Assembly (NCBI GenBank): GCA_035048815.1
Contig: JAUCBN010000043.1
Coordinates: 1,245,001 to 1,309,000, forward strand
Reading direction: 5' to 3'
DNA from: Abelmoschus esculentus
Taxonomy: Eukaryota; Streptophyta; Magnoliopsida; Malvales; Malvaceae
Length of the DNA: 64,000 nucleotides
Every line of letters starts with the position of its first letter. The first letter of the stretch is position 1. The notes under the pieces were generated by a model that worked only from the letters and a program-made list of their open reading frames with translations, did no database searches and was not told the DNA's origin. The position numbers were made by a program, and so were the translations under genes. Positions 37,232 through 48,200 of the stretch are shown piece after piece.

Positions 37232-38176
37232 TCCCATTTTTCTTTTGCTGCTTTACCTAAATCTCTATATTTTACTAGTATTATAGTAGATTGATAAAAT
37301 GAGAGTGATTCTAAGTTCTAACATAAAAGCGGGGTGTAATCTGTATAGTTAGTCATTGCACTGGTATTTTTTTTTACTTGATTTCTTCAACATTTCCATA
37401 TGTTGAGTTAAATACAATATTGAAATCATGTAATTTATTGTTGTTTCTTTTAGCTTTTGATTATGCTGAAACTTTCTGTTCTGTCTTAAATCTAAAATCT
37501 AACACCATCATCACCTTTTCTTGCCTTTCATATCTGCTTAGAAATTCTGCAGATTAAAGTTTCATATACTGAAATGGATACTCTCAAAACTGTCAAACAG
37601 TCCGGTTGATATACAAAGCTGGTGGTTCTAAATGGTTAATCCTAACTAAGGGTGATAACAACCCGAACCCGGGTCGAGTTCACTCGAACTTAGCTTTGAC
37701 AAAGTTGAGTCCGAGTAGCTTGCGAGCTGGTCAGGCTCATTATCACCCCTAATTCTAACCTTAAATGAATGATTGGTTAATAATTTTTTAATGATAATTA
37801 ATTGTTAATACATAAAATTATAATAATATAAATTTTAATTAATTATTTTTTTAAAATATTTTAAAATTAAAAAATAATTTAAATACTTATTTTTTTATTT
37901 AAACAAAATATATTATATCATCTTGTAATTCATCTTTATATGTTGAATTAATTTCTTTTGTAAATGTGTGAATTTAATTTAATATTAATATTATTGTTAT
38001 AAACAATTTGATAGTGCATGGAATAGATTCCAACTGAACAGGCTCGCCACCTAACACCAATCCCTAACATTTTCCACCCATTCACTCCCTTTCTCTTTGC
38101 CAAGAAAATATATAGAGAAAAAAGACATTGATCGACGGAAAAATCTAACCAAACACTTCATTTTTTTCGGCCGAGA
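37232..38176. other. spacer between kinesin and bHLH genes
   Basis: Kinesin 3' UTR to about 37450, then a 105-bp hAT-like MITE (37647-37751), then AT-rich DNA and the bHLH promoter/leader with ATATATAGAG near 38107. No gene is seen. Confidence 0.45.
37647..37751. mobile_element. short hAT-like MITE
   Basis: A 105-bp element with ends TAAGGGTGATAAC and, reverse complemented, TAGGGGTGATAATGAG. The flanks atcctaac (37639-37646) and attctaac (37752-37759) match at 7 of 8, as for an 8-bp hAT duplication. The ends resemble those of the element at 24207-24607, but the interior differs (gggtcgagttcactcgaac). Confidence 0.7.
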
Positions 38177-41164
38177 ATGGTGTCCCCGGAGAACTCCAAT
38201 TATTGGTCTCACTTCGATTATACAACTTTGATCGATGATATCCCTGTCACTGACGGACCCTATCCCGGTTTTTCTTGGTCTACGCATCCAATCGATGCCC
38301 CTTCTAATGCTGTCGGGTACCCTCTAGAAAGTCCCTGCTTTCTAGCTCTTTTTCTAGTTTCCGATTTGAGTTGGAAGAATTGTTAATTTGACTGATTGGC
38401 TTTGCCAGATTATTTTAATCATCTGGGGGGATTCAATTTTGTTTTAATATGATTATGTTTCATGGATTTTTTTTAATAAAGTTTCGATTTTGCTCATGTT
38501 TTTCGTGGAAAAGTTATGAGATGCTTGTGTGTGTATAGGGTTTAGTACTGGTAAGTTATGTAAAATGGTTGGATCTATATCTTAAATTCGTGAACAGATT
38601 TAGTTTTCTTCTAGGGTATATTATGTTTAAAAAGACTATTATTATTTCTATGGAAAATTTAATGCTGAGAATTGATAAAGTTCATCTATTCTTCATCTTA
38701 GCACAGTTGAGATCTCTGAACTTAGAGAAGAAGGCATTATGTTTCAACCAACTTGTTAAATCTTGCATTTGGTGTTTATTTGTATGTTATGATGATTGAA
38801 AACATAGTTCTTTAGTGCTCATATGGTGAAGAAGATGTGTTTTTGTATTTAATTCCCGTTCATGATCTCATGTATCATACATTCTACCACTTGCTTGTTT
38901 TGAAAATTGAAAACAGGTTGAGGTTCTGTTTTAAACCTGAAATACAATTTTGTGGTCAACTTCTTAATGAACAATTTGAAATCAAAGCAACAATATTATT
39001 GGAATTAGATTTGGAACAAAGTGCTTGAGGAAGATTGTTATATGAACCTCTTTTCTCCATTTTTGAAAACGAAATTTGTTGCAAACCAGAGCTGTTGAGG
39101 ACTGAAGAATGTTGTAGGCTTGTCCCTTTGCAATGTGTTACTGTTTAATAACAGTGTTGACGTGAGATCTGGAGCAAAGTGCTTGAGGGAGCATGTTATA
39201 TGCTCCCGGTTCCCCCCATTTTTACTGAACATGAGATTCTATTCTGTGCTTCTCGAGTCTTTGAGATCTCTGTGGCGGATTTAAAATTCTAATCCATTGG
39301 GAGGGTAGGAGCATGTCTTGATTATTTTTTTTTTGGAAAAGATTAGCATGTGTCTGATTAAGGTCCTTGATCAATGGTCAGCACTCCTGTGTGCCATGTA
39401 TTTGGTGCTTTATCCACCAAACATTGAACTTTTGAGTTTTGAATGAAAGAGAAACCTTTGTTCTGGAATCGCTTATTTTGTAATTTGTAAGCAGATGTAA
39501 CCTTCACGATCTTTGTGTTTTGGGGAGTTTGATTGTGGCACATTTATAATTTTCATTCCAGTGTAGATCTTCCAATTATTTGTTTGTTTTCGTTTAACCT
39601 TGGCACTCGTGCTGTACCTTATTGGCCAGTTAGATCCTCTCGTTTAAGTTTTCTTTCTCTTTTATTGGTTTTTATGTGGGCTGGGGGCTCTAACACTATC
39701 TTGTGCCTTTTCACTTTGATATTTTGTTGGTTATCTTTTCCTTTCTCATTTTTTCTTTATCGTCTATTTTGATCTGTTCCTAGTGTGGAAATTGATGGCT
39801 CATCTGGAGATTCAGATGGTCTAACTCTAAAGGAATCTGGTTCAAAGAAGAGGTAATGCTCTGTCTTTTTATATTCTACTGTTAATCTCAAGTCTCAACC
39901 ATCTGTTTCACCTATCCAATGATCTAAAATACGTGTAAAATTTTTACACTGCGTAACCAGATCCTATCTTATATATATATATATATATATTCCACTTTCC
40001 CACTTATACTGTCAAATGCGTATTTAGAGAACTTTTTAGAATTGGTTTAATAGGTGGATACTTCTGTGTTGTGGGGCTTAGAATATTTTTATTGGAGGAA
40101 TAGTGTAAAAATATTCTAACATTTGGCCATGAGAGAATAGACAAAAATAATTATATCTAGGGCATTTACTTTTGAGCAGCTAAAGCATTTTTCATTGTCT
40201 TAGCGTTTAATTGCTGCAAAACAATATAGTTGCTCAAGTATGCAGTAATTCATGGCCTTCAATAAGATGATTTATATGGAGAATCTTCTTGAATATTCCC
40301 TTTTGCATTATTTTTGACTTATTTGTCTCTAATCTCCAATTCTTTCAATTACAAAACAGAACTGACTTAAGTGTGGTATATTCCTCTTATCTCTTATTCC
40401 GCTTCTGTTGCAGGGTTAGATCCGAATCATGCAATGCATCTAGCTCGAAAGCATGTAGGGAAAAGTTGCGTAGAGATAGGCTAAATGACAAGTACTTGAA
40501 CTCTCTTGTCTTCTCTTACTTTTCTTTGCTTTCTCTACCCAGCATGAATGTTCAACATTGTGTAAATAACAGGTTTATGGAGCTGGGTTCTATTCTGGAA
40601 CCTGGAAGGCCTCCCAAAACTGATAAGCATTCTATTTTGATTGATGCTGCCCGAATGGTGACCCAGTTACGAGGTGAAGCCCAGAAATTGAAGGATTCAA
40701 ATTCAAGTCTCCAGGAAAGGATTAAAGAGTTGAAGGTGAGGCTGGTCTGAGGGTCTATTTTTGGGTAAAATAATCAGAAACTTTGGCATGCAATTTGCTA
40801 TTTGGAAACTGTCAGTATCACAAAAATACTTTAAAAAAAAACATTGGAGTATTCCCATCACATCATATTAAACTGCATTTCCTATTTTTAGGCTGAAAAG
40901 AACGAGCTTCATGACGAAAAGCAGAGGCTGAAGGCGGAGAAGGAAAAGTTGGAGCAGCAACTCAAAGCAATGAATGCACAACCTAGGTTCATGCCAGTTG
41001 CACCACCGGCAATTGCTGCTGCATTCACGGCATCCCCGGGTCAAGCTCCTGGGAACAAGTTGGTTCCTTTCATTGGTTATCCTGGAGTCGCAATGTGGCA
41101 ATTCATGCCACCTGCAGCAGTTGATACCTCACAGGACCATGTCCTCCGACCTCCGGTTGCCTAA
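38177..41164 (+). CDS. ILR3: bHLH group IVc transcription factor, ILR3 (bHLH105)-like
   Basis: Five exons, 38177..38316, 39784..39852, 40414..40491, 40573..40735 and 40892..41164, encode 240 residues. The N-terminus MVSPENSNYW and the C-terminus VDTSQDHVLRPPVA match ILR3 as I remember it. The basic region SSKACREKLRRDRLNDK sits near residue 80, helix-loop-helix continues through FMELGSILEPGRPPKTDKHS and LIDAARMVTQLRGEAQKL, followed by a leucine-zipper-like coil (IKELKAEKNELHDEKQRL). The C-terminal GVAMWQFMPPA is conserved in the group. IVc bHLHs (bHLH34, 104, 105, 115) act in the nucleus, dimerise and activate group Ib bHLH and PYE genes under iron deficiency; ILR3 also represses ferritin genes with PYE. 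Intron 1 is long (1467 nt), as is common in this family. bHLH115 is the main alternative identity. Confidence 0.92.
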
Positions 41165-41686
41165 ACTGGCAATCAGCAATGATTAGTGTTTTCATTTTGC
41201 TGCCAACAAGGGAGGGTATAATAGTCATGTAATTCTTGTGGGTTGTTTTAGTTTTCACTGAAGTTCTAACTGGCTTTGTTGGATGACTGTCTGCAAATGT
41301 ACAACTATAATTTGGGGCTGGTAATTACATGTAAATTTATAATAAGTTCATCTGGCAACATTTGTTACTCTTTCTGTTCTAGGTTAAGGTGAGGTTCTGT
41401 CTACAAAATAATTTGTTTTGCTTCTGCTAAGAATATGAATATCTAATTTAATTATTCTTTTACAAAGATTCATTCTTATTTATTGACATATATTTTCAAT
41501 AAAAGAATTCAAGACAAATAGTTTTATGCTTAATTGTTATTTGAAATTTCACTTCTTGGTAATGTTTGATTCTCTTTTTTTTCTTGTAAGGCTGCAAAAT
41601 GCCAAGTCACCTTATCTTTTAAGACATCTTTCAACTACTACCTCTTTTCAAATCATCAATTCATTACTCAGCCAAAGCATCTTCAC
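41165..41686. other. bHLH 3' UTR and DUF1995 promoter
   Basis: A compact 520-bp spacer between two genes on the same strand. The last bHLH exon probably extends to about 41350 (tgtaaatttataataagttc). The T-rich stretch 41560-41680 would be the leader of the next gene. Nothing else is seen. Confidence 0.4.
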
Positions 41687-42657
41687 ATGGCTTCCAATTT
41701 TCTCAAACTCCATCTTCAAACCTCTAAAACACAGGCCCATTTCTCCCCCGAGAACCAGAATCACCATTGCCATCTCTTTTTCATCAACCCAAACGTCTCC
41801 CGCAAGCAGAAGTTCCCCTCTCTGTCAGTACATGCATCCCTTGTTTCCTCTCCAACACCACCCTCTTCCAGAGAAGATGCAATCCTCCAAGCCAAAACAT
41901 GCCTTTCCACCTGCTTAGAGAAGCCTCTCAACAATCCCAAGCTAGTAGGTAAGCTGAAGAAGCTAAAACAATCCCGGTTTCAAGTCGAAATCCCACTCAT
42001 CGATGACTCTCCGTCGTCTCTATCTCAATTAGCTCTCGACATCTTCAAAGACATGTTACTCAAAAGGAAAGGCTCCTTAGCTGAGATTTTAGTTCTCTGG
42101 CCCGATGCTCGTTTAAAAGAAGCCGGAATCCAAGCTTTTGAATCATGTTCATTGAGCCATATTGAGCACATTGACTTACCTTCAATTAACAAAAGTAACA
42201 GAATTTCGAGTCCTGCTGATGTTGCAGTCTTTTTGGCTCCTGAGTCATCTCAGCTTGCTCTTATAAAAGCAATATCTGATAGCTTTTATCCGAAGCCAGT
42301 GGTGATTTTCAATCCTAAAGGGGTTCTGATCAAGAGAGTGGCTTTGGTGATCTGAAAGGATTTGTGGGATCTTTTGAAGTGATCTATTCATTTATGGGAT
42401 TAGAAGTTAGAGGTGTTTTGAGTAAAAGGAAAGGAATGGTTTTCAAGTGTGCTAGAGATGGGGTTTTGAGTGGGGAGCAATGGGCAGTTCTTGTAGAAGA
42501 AGATGGTGAATTGAAGGTGGTTTCGAGGTTCAAATCACGACCGAGCATAGAGGAAGTCGAGAATGTGTTGTATAACTTGATGGCTATCAATTCACCAATT
42601 ACCAAATCTGCCAAGTTCTTGAGAGATTTGGTCTCTAATGTTACAGGAAAAAAGTAA
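41687..42657 (+). pseudogene. plastid DUF1995 protein, interrupted by a one-base frameshift
   Basis: The first open frame (41687-42355) starts MASNFLKLHLQ with a Ser/His-rich, transit-peptide-like N-terminus. It continues through a DUF1995-type domain (LVGKLKKLKQSRFQVEIPL, LALDIFKDMLLKRKG, VAVFLAPESSQL, FYPKPVVIFNPK) and then runs into unrelated residues and a stop. Coding resumes in another frame near 42324 with SGFGDLKGFVGSFEVIYSF and MGLEVRGVLSKRKG, through to 42657. The frame break lies at about 42319-42320, where one base appears to be missing from the A/G run. Allowing for it gives about 323 residues, normal for the family. DUF1995 proteins are plastid-targeted and of unclear function; At3g20680 is the relative I recall. 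It is either a pseudogene, a natural truncation, or a sequencing error. Confidence 0.8.
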
Positions 42658-43178
42658 GTTTACTTGGAATTTTCCAATCTGTTGAACAATTCCAGTGCTG
42701 ATATGTCATTTTTCCTTTTTGTCATTTTATGAATTGATATATATAATATTGTCAAATGGACATATCAAGTAGTTGAAGTTGCCTTGTAGCTCAAAAAGGC
42801 AGCAAGCTATTATACTATTTGGTGTTTGATGGTTGAATCCCTGAACTTGATGTTTAGAGCTCACCATCCAGTTCTTTAACCATGAATATTCGAATCCGAA
42901 ACCATTACTTACGTTGGTATCAAGAATCAGAGATTTTTGCATCTTTTTGTGGTTTTCGGTAAAAACAAATAAATACAAAGAGAAGAGAAATCATCACAAG
43001 GGAAGAGCAGCTGAGGGGAAAACAGAAGCCTGTTGTTGTTTATGATTTTCAGAATCTAAAATTGAAGGCCTTGGATTTGCAAAGAACTCTCTCCACTTAT
43101 ATGTTTCTCATATACAGGCATTGTATATATGTTTTATCATCATTATGGTAAACTCACTATACTCTCAAAAAGTCCTTG
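42658..43178. other. convergent 3' UTR spacer
   Basis: This lies between the DUF1995 frame (+) and GAUT12 (-). It contains both 3' UTRs and no recognisable gene or element. Confidence 0.4.
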
Positions 43179-45590
43179 TTAAGAAGCCCTAATATGACAC
43201 CCCTTGATGAATTTATCCGAGAAATCAATGTACTTGGCCCACAACGGTCGAAGCTGAGGGAAGGCTATATCGAGCCAAGGCTTCGCTCTGCCGTTGAAAT
43301 GGATGACACCGGCTGATTCAGCTTCAGCTAAGCTTGTATTATCTTGGTACCCCAATCCCAACATGTGCCAAAATGGATCTATCACATGGACATGCCCATA
43401 GAATGCAATTAGACCAGGGGGTAATGTTCCTAGTTGCCACAATCTGAGGTCTGATTTGAAATTCTGCACGAAAAATTCGAATTAATCAGCATACTAAAAT
43501 TGAAGCATATATGCATATATATGTGTATGTATTACCTCTTCAAGCCAGTGATAGTATGTGAGGCTAATGTTTGTCTTCCTCCAAGCCTCAAGGTTGAATA
43601 TGTTCATGCCATATGCCCATGCACATTCATTAGGATCGAAATTCTGTGCGATCAAAGGGTGGGAGAAGTTGAGATAGCTCTTGAACCGCTTCGACATGAC
43701 AAATGAATCTTCACCCCTACATGTCTCTACAGCTCCATTAACTTTTCCACCCGTATCGATATCCCATAGAGGCGAAAGGTCGGTTTGAATCACTATGTCG
43801 TCGTCTAGGAAGACTACCTTGTCAAGGCTTGGAAACAACTGCAAAGAAAACCGAATTGAGAAAGGCCTTTACAGTTTGGACTATGTCTTCCCTTTCCATT
43901 TACTTAAACTAACAAGATATAGTTCTATATATTACCTCTGGTAAATGTATCCGAATGTGATTCATCAAGGAGTTGTACTTAGGACTCAATGCTTGTAGTT
44001 TTGCCGCGATAACTTGAGGCTTCTCAGTATTATTCGCTACAATTGCAGACGATCCCCCTCTGAACTGTGACCTTACTCTTTGATCTTTTTCCATTGCTTC
44101 TAAAACAGGTATCTTCCCTTTCGAAAGCCAATCGAATTGATGCAAAGCCTTAACCTCAATTATAGCAGGGTCTAAAGGATGCAATGAAAACCAGGCCTGC
44201 ATAGGGGAGTAAGTTTTCCTATCGGTTATAATGTGTAGCACGAATTTTTCGGGGCGTAACGCGTTTTTAACTAATGATTTTGCCACAACTGAGGCTGCAA
44301 GCACATTATCTGAGGCAAGGACAAAGTGGAAGTAAGAGTTATCAACAAGGGCCGGGACGAGTTCAGCTGAAGGGAGTTGGAGGCGAGCGGCTGCATTGTT
44401 CGAGTGTTCATCAGCTAGCTTTAGTGCTAAGCAATGAAGCTGTTTCGGAATGCTGCTCGATGCTACGTGACGGTACAAATATTCTTGGATTTTAGCTGTT
44501 CTGGTTCTTTGTTCAAGCACAACTATCTGGAGAAAAAAAAAACGTTCATTAGCTCCAATAATCTCTTCTATGAAAAATATAGAGGGGAGAAAATCAGAAC
44601 ATTTGAAGTGAATACCATTTCTCTGAGTTTTAGAGCAAATGTTTTTGCATCTAATCTGTTTTGTTTCATTTCAGACATGAACTCTTGCAATGTCTGAGGA
44701 ACATCAGCTTTTCCTTGTACTTCATCTTTGCTTACAGGTTCATCTAGGATTTGGTACATCACCTCTGGAACCTATTTCAACAAAACCTCAAATTTCATTT
44801 ATTAAATAAATAAATAAATATTTGAAGAAAAAAAAGCAATTTTTCAATGAAATAATTTGTTAAATACTAGAACGAGTTTAGGAATTTACATTTGATTCAA
44901 TCCTTCTTCCCAAGATCCTTGGTCCTAGCCTTTTTCCCAAGCAACCTACCACAAACCCCAAAGAAAACAGTAATTAATTAAAGAAAAACCAGACAAATCA
45001 GCATTATTGTAGCTTTTTATCATTCTTTTTTCTATCTGGAGTTGTCTTTTATGTATTTGGTGCCAAAAATCAAGATTGTTAATCAACCGACCATATACAG
45101 GAAAAATATATTTTTTAAGTATTTTCACATGCTAAAGTGATCATGGGGAAATGAGCATGCATGCATGCATACATACACGCATGTAGATAACTTTGTTTAT
45201 TATCAACTAAGATTCTCCATCTGAATCGCTATTTTTTCTCTATTTTTATCTGATATCTGCAGCATTGGAATTTGAATTACATTCTCCGTGAACTCTAGCA
45301 TCAATGTTGCAGAAAATATCCAATACATTCTGATATATTTGTATATATCATATACTTTGAATTAGAGAAAGCTTACCAATGGTGGAACACTTGGAATGAT
45401 CTCCATCAATGCTGTCAATTGTGGACAAAACGAAGACAAATCGAAGAAGGAACGTGACGAAGAGAAGCGAATAGAAAAGCATCCGATACGAAACCCTCCT
45501 GGAACCAACTTTCACTTTGATGAACTCTCTAACACCTTTCCCAGGAAGCACTGTTACATGTCTCAAACTAGGAGAGATGTGAAGCTGCAT
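43179..45590 (-). CDS. GAUT12: galacturonosyltransferase 12 (GT8), secondary-wall GAUT12/IRX8
   Basis: Six exons, complement(43179..43463, 43536..43838, 43936..44526, 44616..44771, 44890..44945, 45377..45590), encode 534 residues; IRX8 is about 535. A short basic cytosolic tail, MQLHISPSLRHVTV, is followed by one membrane anchor at about residues 36-56 (type II Golgi protein), a stem, and a GT8 catalytic domain. The DxD metal-binding motif is FLDDDIVIQTD (Asp351-353), and HFNGRAKPW lies near the C-terminus, which ends CHIRAS. In Arabidopsis IRX8 is needed for glucuronoxylan/reducing-end tetrasaccharide and homogalacturonan in secondary walls. The start at 45590 is chosen because the MQLHISPSLRHVTV start is conserved; the frame is open upstream but has no ATG before the next stop. 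AC-type MYB sites lie near the TATA box. Confidence 0.96.
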
Positions 45591-45850
45591 GGTTACTCTC
45601 TTGTTTTGTCTTAAAAAAGAACCAAAACACCAACAAAAAAGAAAAAAGAAAAAGAAAAGAACCCCCCCTGTGGGATGATCCTCTAACAGTTCATTTGAGT
45701 AATGGTATGGAGTTGCAGAAGAAGAAGAGGATGAAAAGGCCAAGTAAGGGAAATGGTGTAAAGAAGGGAAGGGGTTTAAATTGTAGCTGTCATTCACCTA
45801 ACCTTGCTTAGCATAGAGGCTATATATATTGAGAAGAAGGGTTGGTTGTT
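45591..45850 (-). promoter_or_regulatory. GAUT12 leader, TATA box and AC elements
   Basis: On the minus strand ATATATATAG (about 45822-45831) is a TATA box. Just upstream, ACCAACC (45840-45846, minus strand) matches the secondary-wall MYB-responsive element ACC(A/T)A(A/C)(T/C). A second match, ACCTAAC, is on the plus strand at 45796-45802. The leader contains long purine/pyrimidine runs (gaaaaaagaaaaag near 45640). Regulation by MYB46/MYB83 is inferred. Confidence 0.5.
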
Positions 45851-46050
45851 AAGGAGAAAAAGACGTGGGACTTTGTTCTTGTTGAGGTTTGGAGGTTTGG
45901 CTTGGTTTTCAAGTAGGGAAGTTGAGAGATCATCAGAAATGGAAACTTCATAAAAAATTGAAAATCTTTGTTTGGTGCTTACTTAGCTTTGCCTCCACAT
46001 GAAGGTTTATGTTATCACGTTCATAAATAAATCAAATTTAAAAAAAAGAA

Positions 46051-46294
46051 GATAAAAACAACATTTAGTCCCTGAATTTGATAATTTTCCAATTTGGTCC
46101 ATGAACTTTTTGTACACAGCTCCCTAAACTTAAAAACTTTTCCCATTTTTAGTTCTCTTGATTACGTTTCACACTCTCATAGTGCTACATCATCAAGATG
46201 GCAAACATCCAAGTGCAAGGATTAACGTGGACAAAAAAGTTAATGGACTAAATTGCGAAAATTACAAAGTTCAGGGACTAAAAGTTGCTTTATC
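46051..46294. mobile_element. inverted-repeat MITE ('tttagtccctgaa' type)
   Basis: About 244 bp. The left end reads acatttagtccctgaatttg; the reverse complement of the right end reads acttttagtccctgaacttt. The arms stay similar for about 50 bp (gataattttccaatttggtcc versus gtaattttcgcaatttagtcc). This is a very common type of non-autonomous plant repeat. No clear target duplication was seen. The open frame 46158-46340 within it is not credible. Confidence 0.65.
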
Positions 46295-47070
46295 CCAAAA
46301 AACAGAGTTTGACAATACAGAATTTCTCAATGGAAAATGACAGTCTCTTGAAACTGAGGGGTTGAATCAAAGGGGCTTTGGTTGTTGGAATGAAAACTCA
46401 GCAACATCTACTCCATTTTTTAAACTGTATACAGCATTTTCATGTTATTTTGGGGTGTTTTTAAGTTAAAACCAAGAACAAAATTGTCATGGTATTAACT
46501 TAATCTCATTTAAATTATACTTTTAGTAATTAATTATATTAAACCTACATATAAATGATTTGAAAGATGCTGTTTCCTTGTATGAAAAGTATATTTAACT
46601 ACATTTTTTTTATACAGGTGAAAGCTATAACATCACCTTATAAAAATTTAAAAAAAAAAAGAAAGCTATGAATTTACATCACCTGGTCAAAGAACACCTA
46701 TTTACCTTGCAAAACAATCATAAGAAATCATGATAATTTGACCATACACATCATAACATACCATATAATACATAAACATGTTAAAAAACATATAAACATT
46801 ATTACTTGTGTGTCAAGATGTCATATTGCAGTGCTTCTGCAACTTTGGAACATGGAAGTTAATTGCCTTTGTCATAGAAATTTCATGCTTTTGTCTGGTT
46901 TTTCAACAGCTATGGAGTCAGTAGCATACCATATTCAGAGGCACCCAGTTTCTTGTTTCTGCAGTCATTGGTTAATGTATGGAAACCCCATTTTGGTGCA
47001 AACATATGAGAAACCTAACAACATAGGTATCCACAAATTCAACTATGCCTCTGTTTACATTCTCCCATCC

Positions 47071-47296
47071 CTATAGAGTCATATTAGGACAATTCGGACT
47101 AGTTTCTTGGACGTAGGTGTGAAGTTCAGCAAGTGCAGCACCGGTTTCGGTCACGGTGTCAAGAGAGCTAGAGCTGGTTTTACATGATAACCAAGCATTT
47201 TCAGGCAGTCCGGATTTCTGATGCAGATGGAGTCCATTGCTATTGGCTATTGCTATATAAGAGTTAATGAATTCGGTTTTGGATTCTGTAAAAAAA
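47071..47296 (-). other. orphan exon-like open frame
   Basis: On the minus strand a strong acceptor (TTTTTTTACAG at about 47297) is followed by 74 open codons including SNGLHLHQKSGLPENAWLSC and ALAELHTYVQETSP, ending at a TAG. The composition is protein-like, but I recognise no family, and no upstream exon joins it convincingly. It could be the last exon of a lost gene, a long non-coding RNA exon, or chance. Confidence 0.22.
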
Positions 47297-47378
47297 GATA
47301 CTATGAACCAAAAAAGACCAAACATCTGGAGTTGTCTGGTTTGGTGTACAAGGAAGAAAAGAATTCACCCAAATCCTG

Positions 47379-47634
47379 GAGAAATTATATCATAGGTAAG
47401 TCCCATCACATCATTCATGGATCAACCACTAAAAATTATCTATCTCGTCATTTTTTTTCATGTCATATTTTTTTAAGTGAATCTTTACTCATTAATTCAT
47501 TTTAAAAACAGTTTTTTCAAGTGAAGATTCACTTTGAAAAAATATATAACATGAAAAAAATTTGATGAGATGAATGATTTTTAATAGTTGATCTCATAGA
47601 CACGTGATGGAACTTATCCATAATATAATTTCTC
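47379..47634. mobile_element. Mutator-like MITE, copy b
   Basis: 256 bp with ends gagaaattatatcatagg and, reverse complemented, gagaaattatattatgg. It is flanked by a perfect 9-bp duplication caaatcctg (47370-47378 and 47635-47643), a clear Mutator-type signature. It shares 'aagtcccatcac' and 'gatctcatagacacgtgatg' with the copies at 30420 and 57165, but the middle is longer and contains an internal inverted segment (tttttaagtgaatctt versus tcaagtgaagattcac). Confidence 0.88.
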
Positions 47635-47879
47635 CAAATCCTGTAAAAGTATATCGTGGATGTAAAACATTTTAATAAGATACGCTATTAAGGACATAAA
47701 AATTGCAAGTATCGTGTTTTCATATAATATCGCTATCACCATATAACGATTGCATTATTACATATGTTTATTTAAATTATTATCCTTAATAACAAATAAT
47801 AAAAAAATAAAATTTAATATCTCTCTCTATATATAATAAATATTAAAGAATAAACTCTTAGTAACAAATATGGGAAATT

Positions 47880-48200
47880 CTTGGCAATATTGTTTTTGGG
47901 GGAAATATTTTCAAAATTATTGATGGAGAAAATATTTTCAAAATTACAGTGAATTTAAATGTTGAACGGAAGGTGCCGTCTTTAAACAATAATTTTCATT
48001 ATTAAAGAGGCAAACCTGTTTGATAATGGAAAGACGGAACCAAAAAGCTCATCTTCACCCTTTGATAATAGAATTTACTGTTCAAAGACGACATCTTCTG
48101 ATTCAACCTTTGAATTTACTATAGAATTTACAATATTTATGAAAATAATTTTCTATATCAAAAGTTTTGAAAATATTTCCTCCCAAAACAATATTTTCAA
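47880..48200. mobile_element. inverted-repeat element of about 320 bp
   Basis: The left arm ggcaatattgtttttggggg and then aaatattttcaaaattattg mirrors the right arm; reverse complemented, the right arm reads gaaaatattgttttgggagg, aaatattttcaaaacttttg. The arms are about 60 bp. The centre contains ggtgccgtctttaaacaa and, inverted, ttcaaagacgacatc, so a second nested inverted repeat is present. No coding capacity; the superfamily is not determined. Confidence 0.55.

Noticed and set aside
42364..42657. Separate 97-residue gene starting MGSFEVIYSF
   Set aside because: It continues the DUF1995 family sequence in a shifted frame directly after the upstream part, so it is the second half of one interrupted gene rather than an independent gene.
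45591..45797. N-terminal extension of GAUT12 by 69 residues
   Set aside because: The frame is open but begins with GTG, encodes a poly-Phe/Ser stretch from a purine-rich leader, and the conserved IRX8 start MQLHISPSLRHVTV lies downstream.
46158..46340. 60-codon open frame
   Set aside because: It is contained largely in the inverted-repeat element at 46051-46294; the protein would be read from the terminal repeat.
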